The notes under the pieces are model-generated. The model was not told the DNA's origin. It did not search any database and worked only from the letters and a program-made list of their open reading frames with translations. Of a stretch of 64,000 nucleotides of DNA, positions 1 through 11,100 are shown one piece after another. Both the position numbers and the translations under genes were made by a program. Each line of letters starts with the position of its first letter. Positions within the stretch are counted from its first letter, which is position 1. The DNA is from Nansenia antarctica (Eukaryota; Chordata; Actinopteri; Argentiniformes; Microstomatidae): contig OZ022339.1 in assembly GCA_963989245.1 (NCBI GenBank), positions 59,197,554-59,261,553 of the forward strand. The letters are read 5' to 3'.

Positions 1-261
1 TGTTCCACATGATTATCATTATTCAGCAAATCAGATGATTTATTTTCGACTCGTCAAAAAACAAGACCGCAAATATTCCAACAGCTGCGAGCCGAGGCAG
101 AGACGGAGGTCTCTGTGGAGGATGCAGGTGCAATGAACAGTCGTTCTCTCAGATCCTTCCCTATATCATATACACCGTAGTAGAATGACAATCAAAGGCT
201 CCGTGTCATCACTCCGATTTCACGGTTTGGAAGGAATCTGGGTAAGGCTCAGAGGGTCATT

Positions 262-415
262 GGGGTCCTCTGTGGTTCAGTCGGTAGAGCACGGCGCTAA
301 AAACACTTAGACCATATATACTTAAAAATGTATGGACTTACTGCAATGTCAGTCGCTTTGGATAAAAGCATCAGCTAAATGGCATATATTATTATTATTA
401 TTATGATTAATTATT
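262..415 (+). mobile_element. tRNA-derived SINE remnant in an ino80 intron
   Basis: A tRNA-like box A (TGGTTCAGTCGG, 273-284) is followed by a tail reading GTCGCTTTGGATAAAAGC at about 352, then CTAAATGGCA and an ATT-rich run. This is the common fish SINE/LINE tail. No clear box B or full cloverleaf is present, so it is a retroposon fragment and not a tRNA gene. Confidence 0.6.
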
Positions 416-473
416 ATTATATTAAGGCCCAATAAGGTTTAGACTGTTTCAAGACCTCCTTGTACACTCTTAC

Positions 474-1061
474 CTCTGCCAGATGTGCCAGCAGGGCGAT
501 GCTCTGGACAGTCTTCCCTAGCCCCATCTCATCAGCCAGGATACCGTTGATGCCCTGCGGAGAAGACAAGACGGGACGTCACATGGTATAACCAAGATAT
601 GTTATTACTTTATCAAGATGACAGGGTGTGACTGGTAAGTGAAGTGCAAGTGTACCGGAGGAGGCAAGTCAAAAAGGAGGAGGAGGAGGTGGGACAGAGC
701 GGCAGAAGAGAAAAGGAGGGATACAAGAGGAGGGAGGATAGTGGATGATTTCTGAAAGTGAACTCACCTGCTCGTAGAGGTTGGCTAGCCAGTTCATGCC
801 TTTGAGCTGATAGCCCTTGAGCTTGCCGTTGAAGATGACGGGTTGGGGGATGTCTTCCCCCGCCTGGATGGATGGGTTGGCCAGGCTGTAGCTCTCCCCG
901 AAGCCGGACCCGGACCCAGAACCAGACCCGGACACGCCGGCCACATGGAGGGAGGCGCAGCGGCTGTCCTTTGCCTCGTCGTCAAACAGGCGGGTCTACA
1001 GGGAAGACACTTGAACATGAACGAAGCGAAACAAGAGAGACAGTGCGAGAGAGAGAGTGTG

Positions 1062-1127
<66 letters not shown>

Positions 1128-3802
1128 CGTGCGCTCCACTTACTCTAGCCTGGTGGATCTGGTAGGCCTCTTTGGCATTCCTCAGGGCCTGGGACTTGTA
1201 GTATTCACTATCTGTGACCACAACAAACCAATGTGCATAGTTGTCACGGCCAACCACTAGGAACCCCCTTTACTCTCAATGTCCAACCGAATGACCTTGA
1301 CAACACTGTTGAGAGTCAAAAAACAGACGTCCTTACCATAGTCCTCCTGTCCAACATTGACCATGACCCCTCCCCCGATGTCGATCTGCCTCTGGGACGA
1401 GGTGTCCTCCAGCTTGCTGAGGATATCCTCCGCCCCCGGATCCTCCTCGTTGGCCTTGCCCCCCATGAAGTGGGCGTACAGCTCCGTCTGGGTGATCAGG
1501 AAATTCAGCTTACGTTGCTGACGCTTTGCCTGAAAAAAAGACGTCCTCATACTGTTATTGTAGATGTTACATCAAAGTTTCACTCCAACTGGTGTTGCCG
1601 TCGACAGCCATGCAATGGTGATTCTAAGTCCTCTCCAACCCCCCCTGCCGAGCCTTAAGAAAACCCAACACATGTCGCCGAGACCTACCTCTCTCATCTC
1701 CTCGTCCAGTTTGCGTTGTTCCAGAGCCTCCTTCTCCGCCCTCTTCCGGTGCTCCTTCTCCACCTTCTCGTACTTCTTCCAGTAGAGCATCATCTCCTTG
1801 GTGAGGCGGCGGGCGCGAGGCAGGGTCTCCTTACAGTTCTTCTGGGCCTGGATGGCCGCGCGACGCACCTCGCGCATGCACTGGTGAGCCAGCTTTTTGG
1901 CGTTGGTGAGAACAAAGTTCTTGGCTGAAGCTTTCTGCTTAAACGCCTGTGGGGAAAAGACAAGGGACAACATGTTGAAAGTAGCAATTTGCAGCGAGTA
2001 TTTACAGCAATTCCTCATATCGATACAGCAACATACAAACTGTGTACATGTACAGAAGTCAACCACTGGTCAGACAAGTGGTGATTACCGAATCAGCATA
2101 CCTTGGGGTTCTCTTTCTTGGCGATGGTGAGCCACACTTTACGTCTTCTGGCGTTCAGCTGCTCGACTGTCAGGTGTTTCTTCTTCAGCATGGGCAGAGG
2201 GGCATCGTGGGAGAACTTAGCGAAGATCTTGGTGACGTAAGGACGTCCCTCGCCCGAGAATTCCCCCTCCCATCGCTTCTTCTTCTTCTTCACCTTCTTC
2301 AGTTTGCCTGAAAGAAGGAAAAGCAGGAGACAGAAATTATTTGAAATCTACCTTAACTTTGCAAAACATTTTTTGTAACTGTTATAAACACATTCCCTGT
2401 GTTTGTTGCCCTTACCCTTGAATTTCTTCTCATCTTTGATTTTCTTCTTCTTGGGGCCCAGCAGGTGGCGCTGTTGTTCATAAAAGGGGTCATGGGTGGA
2501 AAGGAGGCCTGTGCTGTAGTACTGGTACTGTTGGAGCTAGGAGAGGGTTACACATAGAGGGACAAGTTCAGACTGCTGTAGAATGGTGGTTGTACTCACT
2601 CTCTGATGGCTATGTGTTATTATATTGTTATGACAACATGTAATTACAAAGTGTGCGTGTGCGTGTGAGTGCGCGCGTGCGTGTGTGTGTATGTGCACCT
2701 CTCGGTCTGAGTGGAACTTGCTCTGGTGCTGCCTGGTGAACTGGTGCAGTCTCAGCATATCCTGCAGCTCCTCCCGGGACAGACAAAATTCAGAGTCCTC
2801 TGAGTCTGTGTCCGACTCTGTGGTGTCGTCACTCAGAAGAATACCCTGCAAGAGGAGAAGGCAGAGTGAGGAGGATGGAGACGAAGGGGATGTACTTAAC
2901 GTTACTGAAACTAGTCCATGGGAATACCTTGAGCCATTTCCTGCTCTTCTTCAGCTTAGAGAAGTTATAGAGGCTGACTTTGTCTGCTTTTTGTTCTGTG
3001 GAAAGAACAGGAAGGTTAGAGTAACCCTACACTAGCAGTGCATGTTGACAGTGAGGTCATAGTTCACTATGAGAGTGAGGGGCATGGGTGAGAGTAGGCT
3101 AATTGGATGCGAGCTAAATGAATGGGTGAGGGTGACAGCATCCGAGAGTATGGATGGCTTTTATTACTGTGGATAAAAACGGCTAGACGTAGCATTGTCT
3201 CACTGAGGCCCACCTTTGCCTTGCAGCAGGGCTCCGTTGAGGGTGTCACCCTCTGTTAGCCCCTCCTCTGGGTCCAATGACTCCTCCTTCACCGTCAGGC
3301 CTGTGTGCTGATTGGACGGCCCCAGAGAGGGCCCCTCCCCCAAACCACCATCGCTGTCATCACTGTCATCACTACGATATGACAAACATCCATACATAAG
3401 CCCCAGAGACATCCCAGCTATCCAACACATCGTCTATTCCCGGCTTCTGAAATGTGCCCAGCGTCAACCCCTGAGGTACGCACAGCCCATAGAAATAAAA
3501 TTGTCTGAATGGATTAATTTAGAGCCCGGAGAAGGCCATAACAACTAAGAGATACATAATATACATTAAAAAATACATGGAAGAGACATAATTATGAATC
3601 AAACATTGTTAATAGACAATGTGGCCACTGGTCCACAAAATGAAGGAATGTATCTAGCCTACCTGGATAAGTCTCTGTTGAAGACAGAGGCGGTCTGGTG
3701 GAGGAAGCTGTCGAGCCTCAGGGATCTCTCCAGGTGCTGAAGGTGGATAGGTTTGGCCAGCCCAGAGCTACACCCTGCCCCATCGCCCTGTCCTGACGCC
3801 AT
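474..3802 (-). CDS. ino80: INO80 chromatin-remodelling ATPase, N-terminal half (3' partial)
   Basis: INO80 is the Snf2-family ATPase of the INO80 complex, which slides nucleosomes and handles H2A.Z in the nucleus. Eleven coding exons read on the minus strand: 3802-3663, 3371-3214, 2995-2928, 2845-2699, 2536-2416, 2307-2102, 1946-1689, 1529-1337, 1211-1144, 995-768, 554-474. All junctions are GT-AG and the phases are consistent, giving 556 residues; the vertebrate protein is about 1,550, so the rest lies beyond position 1. An acidic, Ser-rich N-terminus leads to Lys-rich stretches and the DBINO domain (about 281-400). The helicase start follows, with DEMGLGKT (Walker A) at 537-544. The start ATG at 3802 lies 42 nt inside an exon whose acceptor is at 3845-3846, so a noncoding first exon is expected upstream. 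Oddity: a Ser-Gly dipeptide expansion in the exon at 995-768. Confidence 0.95.
898..940 (-). repeat. In-frame Ser-Gly codon repeat in ino80
   Basis: A short imperfect hexanucleotide run (TCCGGG/TCTGGT types) encodes alternating Ser and Gly just before the conserved FGESYS segment that leads into the helicase. The human protein has only a short SGTG here. Confidence 0.7.
1056..1135. repeat. (GT)n microsatellite in an ino80 intron
   Basis: An almost uninterrupted GT run of about 75 bp lies inside the 148-bp intron between coding exons 9 and 10 and makes up about half of that intron. Confidence 0.95.
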
Positions 3803-3844
3803 ACAGGAGAGAGATGCCTTGGCCCAACGGGGCAGGTAAACTCA

Positions 3845-5559
3845 CTGGAATAGAGAAAAAAGAGAGGGGAGTGATGGGTAAGAAAGGGAGGGAAATTGGA
3901 TGTGTTTATTATGTTAGACTTTATAGACGCCCCTCCCCAAATCATTGCAGTACTATGTAAACTTGATAGACAATCACCTTTTGAATATGGGATATCATTA
4001 TCCACAACTGCAATACTGACACTCAATTCCAAGGAAAACCTGAAAGGGTAACACAAACACACAATGAGACATATCAGCAATCTGGGTCTGCACAATGTAC
4101 CAATGATAGCTGTCAAAAACAAACTATTCAGCTTATTGCCCTGTGGACAAAAATAATGATATCATGCTGCCAATGTCATACTTTATATAGAAAAGGGACT
4201 TGTGGGTCCTGTATACCCTATCCCCTGGGTTAGGACTGAGCTTAGGGAAGGGGTATTTGTGCACTTTGCCCCTAAAGCACTTTAACCTATGGACATATAG
4301 GCCTACAATAAAATGGTTAACTAGTTTACAATTAGGTTGACTGTCTTTGCATCCTAAATGGTCCTCTGAAGCTATAGCTTAACAGGCCCACATGGTTTGG
4401 AAAAATAAAATGAGAATGGGAATGCATGCTTTGATGCTCATCAACTGACAAATTAGCCAATAAGAGGCTAAATTGATATCACAACATATTAGCCTACCGG
4501 TACTATTATATGATTGGCGTGATATATCATGTCAACATTGGAATGGTTCCATCACTCAACAGCACACTGTCATTGGGAGAAGCTACAGTACTTTGAAGAT
4601 CCCAAGGGAGAGTGTTGATAGGTTAGGAAACTAGGTCTCACAATATTTCACTGATACATGACAGGTTAATAACAATGTGATTTTATCATTCATACCCAGT
4701 GGATAGGTGGGGTGAGTTATATACCTTAAGCACAGCTTGAACATCTAATGATGATGAATGATGATGATCATTTGAAGGCTAAGGATGTGTCAGGATCAGA
4801 CTATGATGAATCAATATGATGAATCAATATGAAAATGATAATAGTTTTTATAAAAGAATAATCAAGCGACAGTGTGATTAGGTCTCAATGTTCCATGTCT
4901 GTGCAGTGGCCAGTGACAGATCAGAGCAGTGATCGAACAAGCTAGCTTGCATAATAGAATGCATGTCTTGCCAATGCAGCAAGTGCCAGTAAAAGCTGTC
5001 AAACAAAGTCCCTGGACAGAGAGCCAACATAGCGTAGCTAGGTAACTAGGCTGGGTAGTAACTGTTGTGTGCAAAGCTGTTTAGCGTGAGAATGAGCATC
5101 TGTCTAACTACTACTGGAGTAGCATTAGCGGTGGGCTCGCTAACCTTGGGTGACATATACAGATGCTATTGCTAGCAAGCTAGCTACACACACGATTCGA
5201 TATTAGAGAGGGTCATGTGTGCAGCTACTATATGGCAGCTAGCTACAGTGTTATTACACAGTAGTTACATTGGGCACTGACTGGCAATGTGGGGTGCACG
5301 AATTTCTCCTCGGGTGAGCCTATGCCAGTTTGGACTTAATAACAGCCCTTTGTTACATTTGAAAGGCTAGCTGTCATTCTTGATGTGTTTTGTCCTTGCA
5401 ATAGGCTAATTATCTAGCCAAGAAAGTTCCCTCTCACTATTTGAATTTTTCAAAATGGGTTATGTCTCTTTAAGGCCACCGCCTCCCTGGACAATAGGTC
5501 TTTTAGTAATAAAATACATTTCAGAAACGCATAGCAACTTTAGCTGTGGGTGCGAGGCC
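3845..5559. other. Probable ino80 5' intron, no coding content seen
   Basis: The stretch lies upstream of the ino80 ATG exon. A polypyrimidine/AG acceptor on the minus strand at 3845-3846 implies that it is a first intron. It holds short ATGATG and GCTAGC runs but no ORF with recognisable homology. Confidence 0.5.
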
Positions 5560-5930
5560 TGCTATGCATCTCCCGAGCCTCTCGCCTGATTGCCTAGGCA
5601 CGAGGGCAGCCTCAGAAGCCTCCCGTCTCGGATCCCCGCGTTCTAATTCTTTCTCCCTCCCGGCCATCTTCCCCCATTGCTCCCTCACCATATTTCACTT
5701 CTTAGCACTTTCTCACCTTGGGCCCGTGTCCCCGTATTCGCTCTCTCGCAGCTGCTGCCGACTCACAGTTCTCTGACTCCCAAGATGGCGGGTCTAGGCA
5801 ACGAGCGAGTCTGTGAGCTTTGGGTCGACAGCAGCGGAGAGGCGGCCACTTTCTGTAACTGAGAGAGCAGGGACACGGCGCCATGGCGAGGGTAGAGCAA
5901 GGAACAGGCATACCAATCAAGTTCAGAGAG
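5560..5930 (-). promoter_or_regulatory. Candidate ino80 promoter / noncoding first exon region
   Basis: This GC- and CpG-rich island stands out from AT-rich flanks and lies at the expected place for a TATA-less ino80 promoter. It holds CAAGATGGCGG (5781-5791), close to the YY1 consensus. The noncoding first exon cannot be delimited from sequence alone. Confidence 0.4.
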
Positions 5931-6930
5931 GGTGGCGATTTCCTATTCAGATGTTTAAGCGAATACGTGTGGTTGTAGATGACCACAAACATTGCAATAA
6001 GTACTTTAGTATTAGCTGTGTTTAGAATAGGTTGTTAGTACATATTTGTATGATTTCTATAATATTATCGTACGCCGTCCGATTTCTATTGGTGGAGTCT
6101 GATAAACACGAAGATTCCCGAGCTACATGTTACGTCACTCAAAGGGAAACCCGTTACAAATATCGCGAGCCTGTTACATTGTCGGGAACAATGTATCGAT
6201 TGGAGCATGATTTCATACAATGTTTATTATTGCCAACAGGCAGATGTGTTACAAAATAACAATTCACTGCATTATCAACGATTCCCTAATCTTGGGTCCC
6301 GCGGATGCTCTACGTGTGTAATGCTTTACTTTATTCCATTTCCATATAGTCCCTTATTCACTGTGATATCAGATCCAATCAAAACTGATGGTAAAAGAAA
6401 ACACAATAATGGTAAAAGAAAAAAAAAATCCTGACATGATAAGCATTCTGCATTGACAAGGAGACCAGGAACCACTAGTCTAGAATAATCAGAGTAATTC
6501 CCTATCAAGATTAGATATATGTAGCCTACAGTTTGCAGACACTTTTATCCAAAGCGACTTACACATGCATTTGTCTAAAGTAAGTGAATTATCTATACAT
6601 CAGTCATCATATGACAAAACCAATGCTAGGACCAGGTGCCATTGGCAGTCACAAGATTTACCTTTAAAAAATGTTTTTATATATATATTATTATTATTAT
6701 TAAGATTAGATGAACTGTACTAGACATCTCTCACCTTGACCCATAATAAATCAAATTGAAGACTGGCAATATAAGATACCTATTACTCTATGATAATGCA
6801 TGATGCCACCTGAGCTTCGCCAATTAATCAGATTTACAAATTAATTAATATAACCTATTTGTTGATGTTACTCATCATTGTCAGCACAAGCATTAGAAAC
6901 ATGGAATAAGAGTCCTGATAGAGACTTGTA
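5931..6930. other. Intergenic ino80-vps18
   Basis: AT-rich sequence without recognisable genes. The only structured item seen is a reverse-orientation SINE/LINE tail at 6530-6580. Confidence 0.6.
6530..6580 (-). mobile_element. SINE/LINE tail fragment
   Basis: The reverse complement reads AAGTCGCTTTGGATAAAAG followed by TGTCTGCAAA, the tail shared by many fish SINEs and L2-like LINEs. Only the tail is recognisable. Confidence 0.5.
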
Positions 6931-6935
6931 GATTG

Positions 6936-6941
6936 TTTATT
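6936..6941 (-). terminator. Probable vps18 poly(A) signal
   Basis: TTTATT on the plus strand is AATAAA on the minus strand, about 755 nt downstream of the vps18 stop codon. It would give a 3'UTR of about 0.78 kb. This is inferred from position only. Confidence 0.45.
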
Positions 6942-7695
6942 TTCAAAAGCGCATGTAGCAAACATAGATGTCAAATAAGTGCAAAAACAGAAAGAAATTG
7001 CCAGCAAAAGTACTCAGGAAAGAAGTTATTTTCATTCAGGTGAGAACTATAACACAATTATGTGTACAGTATTTCTTACTTACATACATAACACAACACT
7101 ATCAAAGTCACCAGCTAGTGTCTGAGTCAAGATTATAAATATCCATTCAATTTGAGAAAAAATGTCAAAGCTCATGTTAACTCTGACAATGTGAGCATAA
7201 AGATAGTGTAGTGTGAGCCAGAAATTACATGAGAGATTTAACTGACCAGGGTTGACATTGCCTCAGTGCGGTTGAAGACTTACAAAGCAACTCAAATGCG
7301 TTAACAGTATGTAGGTTGACATTTGAGATATAAGCTCAGAAGAGAGAGCTGGTGTTCTTCTGTATCCTCCAGTCAGCATGGGTCTGTATAGCCATAACAT
7401 TGCAATCAGTCATTACTGACTACAGTACCCATAATAAAAAGCTAATGTTTATTCGACATCCACTGTTACCCCCTAGATGTTCTCAACTTAGGTTGGGCAC
7501 AAAGGCCTGTGATTCAGCATCAAGCATCAACACCCACATTTTCTGTTAAAACCAAATCAGGCCAAAGCAGTTTAAGGCAGGGGGCAACAGACACAGGTGA
7601 GGGGAGGGCCCACCCTACCTAAGTAATGATTGGGAAATCCCATCTCAGACTGTGGGCCGATATGTTCATTGTCCATGTCAGACTGAGAAGCCTCT

Positions 7696-8090
7696 TCAGA
7701 GCCAGCTCAACTTCTCTTCCTCAAACTTCCCCGGGTCGATGAACGGCTTATCGATCGACTTTATCATGAGCTCGCCGCAGTACACACACTCGCAGGCGAT
7801 GATGTCATCAATATCCGACTTGATCTGCACCCTGCTGACGCTGGCACTTGCCTTGCCGAGGCTGGCAGTGTCGCTCTCCTCCTTGGGGGCTGGTCGGTGG
7901 CGGGACTTGGACGTCTGGGTGGCTGCAGCCAGCTTCTTCTGCAGCTCCTCCAGACGACTCTGCTTGTAGGCCGACAGGTGAGGGCTGACCTCCTAGAAGG
8001 AGATGCAGAGATGTCATTATCACCAAATGAACAAGCCGTCATATACTGCACTTTTACATACAGACAGCACGATATACTGTAAAGAATTAT

Positions 8091-8139
<49 letters not shown>

Positions 8140-11100
8140 TACAGTGGGGGAAATAGGTATTGAACATCAACATTTTGTCCAGTAAATGTATTTCCAATAA
8201 GCCTATTCAAGTGACATTTGCAAATAGATTTGCAAATCTAAACATTAAAGTCCATATGTAAATAAAGTTATGTGTAATAAAGTGCCCCACTGTGTATATA
8301 TATATATATAAAAATACAATAAAAAAGTACAGAGAATCAAATTAAAATGACAAAAAAAGCCTAAAGTGAAATGCAGCAATAGCAGCGTCCCTTTCCCTAC
8401 CTGGAAGAGACAGTCATAGTGGAACATGTGTCCACATAGGAACAGATAGAAGGGCCGGTTGAGCAGGGGGAAGTCGCAGGCGGCACACATCTCCTGAGAC
8501 TCCACCACGCCATATTTGTTCCTCATCTCCTGGATGTCCTCGCGGATGCGCTTGGCGCTCTCCGTAGCCTCCTCCATCTCCTGCTTCAGCTCCTCAATGT
8601 GCTGGTTGTACTCCTCCAGAGAGCTGCAGATGGCCTCCTGGAATGGATAGATGGATGGATGAATTTGTTGATATAAAATATAACATTGGTCACATTATTG
8701 TACAGTTCCATTTCAGCTGGTAAGTACAAAGAATTTAAGGGTGGATACTTTTTCATACATTTCAACACAATTTTCAATGACAATTAGTGTTGTATTTTAT
8801 CTTAGCACTTTCCTAGATACATAGCATACTGTAAAATAAAGCAAAATAGATTCATTAGATTATTGTAGAATAAAGCAACAAAATCCTGGCTCCTAATGAA
8901 AAAAAGAAGCGAAGAGGACCTTGAAGTGGTCAATGGTGACAAAGTCAGGGAAGAAAGGAAGGATGTCCTCTATCTTGAGCAGGTTGCAGCTGGAGAGACA
9001 GTTCATAGCTTTCTTCACGTCCTTCTCCTCCTGAACAACGTGACGGGCGATCTTCAGCCAAAGCTTCTTCCTCAGCTCCTCGTCATCCTCAGGCAGGTCC
9101 GCACATGACTTTGCCAAGTCCACATCCACCTGTGTGCAAAAGCATGGGTGTGGGTTAAGGGCAGTGGCGTAACGAGTCTGCTTGGGCATCATTGTTTCTC
9201 TCTCAGTGATTGTTCGCTAGCTAGCCTGATTGTTCACTGGCTAGATGTCTTCTTCATCTGTGCGGAATGTGGACGCGCAGTAACGTTACGCACGTCATGT
9301 GTCAAACATAACCCCAAATTCCTCTTTTGTAAACGCGGTTTGTACATTTTTTTAACATCAAATCACCCGGCATTAATCCTTATTTAAATTTAATTTAGAA
9401 ATGTAACATTGAGGTATTAGTATATATTAGTAGTTTATATTGTAGAGACTCAGTGCTTGAGATCCTATCATGAATATGATACGATAGTTCGAGAGCTGTG
9501 GGACCCACATGACTCTGGGCCCTAATGCAGCTGCATTACCTGCATATATGGTAGTTACGCCACTGGTTAAGGGATATATAGCATATGGCATTTGAAGACA
9601 ATTTTTTGTCACTGTATTACATTTCTTGTCACTGTAATCTATTTATATACCGTACTTCCAGTCCTCTATCAATGAACTCTACATTTATATTTCCCAGGCA
9701 GGGCTTGATATTAAGCTTTTTCAGGTACTTGTCTGAGAGCTCAAGTTACTTGTCCAAATACAAAGATTTTGAATTGAGAAATGAGAAAAGCAATATAGTG
9801 CAAATAACGCTCCACCCCTCCCTCCCCAATGGAAGCAATGTCATTTGCTAGCTTTTGGATAGTCTTCCTCCAGCCCCCTCCTAAACTAAAGGGTTGAATC
9901 CTGGCTGACAGTTTCGTTGACCAGCCTCAAATTGACTGCCTCAAATTGTCCAACTCAATAGAAACTTTCTCAGGCTCTTAGCTTCAAATAATGCCTTTGT
10001 CGGTGTTGTGCCGTTTTCCGACTACTTGTAAACTATTACGTATTTAAATGCTCTCGTAGTTCATTATCGTGGATGTTATAGCATACATTGTTGGCTGCCT
10101 ATCACTAGTGCCATTATGAAGTTGGCACTGTGATGTGTTCGTCTTAAAACTCCAAACCTAAAATATACGATCGCATCGAACTAAATGAAAATAATTTGAT
10201 TCATAGAGAAGAATCAAATACGCGTTCACACGAATGGCACTAGTGATAGGCGACCCACAATCTACACACTATAACATTGACGATAATGAACTACAAGAGA
10301 ACTTAAATAGGCAGCGAGAATGAGGCGTGGCATAGCTTGCTAATAAATGTTTTACTATTCAGATCAGAAGGAAGAATTCATTTACATATTGATTTCTTTT
10401 TTTGTTTTGACTTGTCCGTCAGACAACTGTAGGAGGATGTCCACTTGTCCGAACATAAAATATACTTGTCCCGGACATGCCTTAATGTCGAGCCCGGCCA
10501 GGACTGAGCCACTGTACTCACTTGCAAAGCGAGATCCACAGCCTCTTCATACAACTCCATGATCTTATAGACGAGGACACAGGCCTGGAGGTAGCCATGT
10601 TCAGCGCACAGTCTGAGGGCATACTTCAGGTCATAGTGGATCTCAGAGGCATGAGTCCCAGCCTGTTCCAGATACCACAGCAGAGAGTCAGACTTGTACT
10701 TGGCATACAGAGACAGCAGGTAGTTATGGATGGCCTCTTCGGTCACAGTGAGCTGATATACACAGAACTCCATATAGCGGATGGTCTCGTTGATCTGCTG
10801 AGTACTGCCCATCTGGCTATAGTTCACCAGAGCTGGGATCAACTTCTTTGGGTCCAGCCGGTTCCCCATCTTGATCCAGGCGTCCACCACTTTTTTGGGG
10901 ATGTGCTGCATGAGGACCGGGGAGAATTTATAGAACAGCTTCTCGTCACAGTGCTTGGACAGCACCTCTAGGGCGGCGCTGTAGTCGTCATGCTGGCAGT
11001 GGTGGGAGATTACCCTCTCGTAGTCCTGCATGATGACTGAGAAGTAGACCATGTCGTCCACGTTGCCATGGCTAGCCAGCAGGTCGTAGATGGTTGTACG

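Noticed and set aside
262..330. A tRNA gene
   Set aside because: Only a box A-like segment is present, with no box B or cloverleaf; a SINE tail follows.
2521..2536. Alternative acceptor for ino80 exon 5 at 2528-2529
   Set aside because: It would drop three residues (LQQ) that match the family; the acceptor at 2537-2538 keeps the expected ELQQYQYYS-like sequence.
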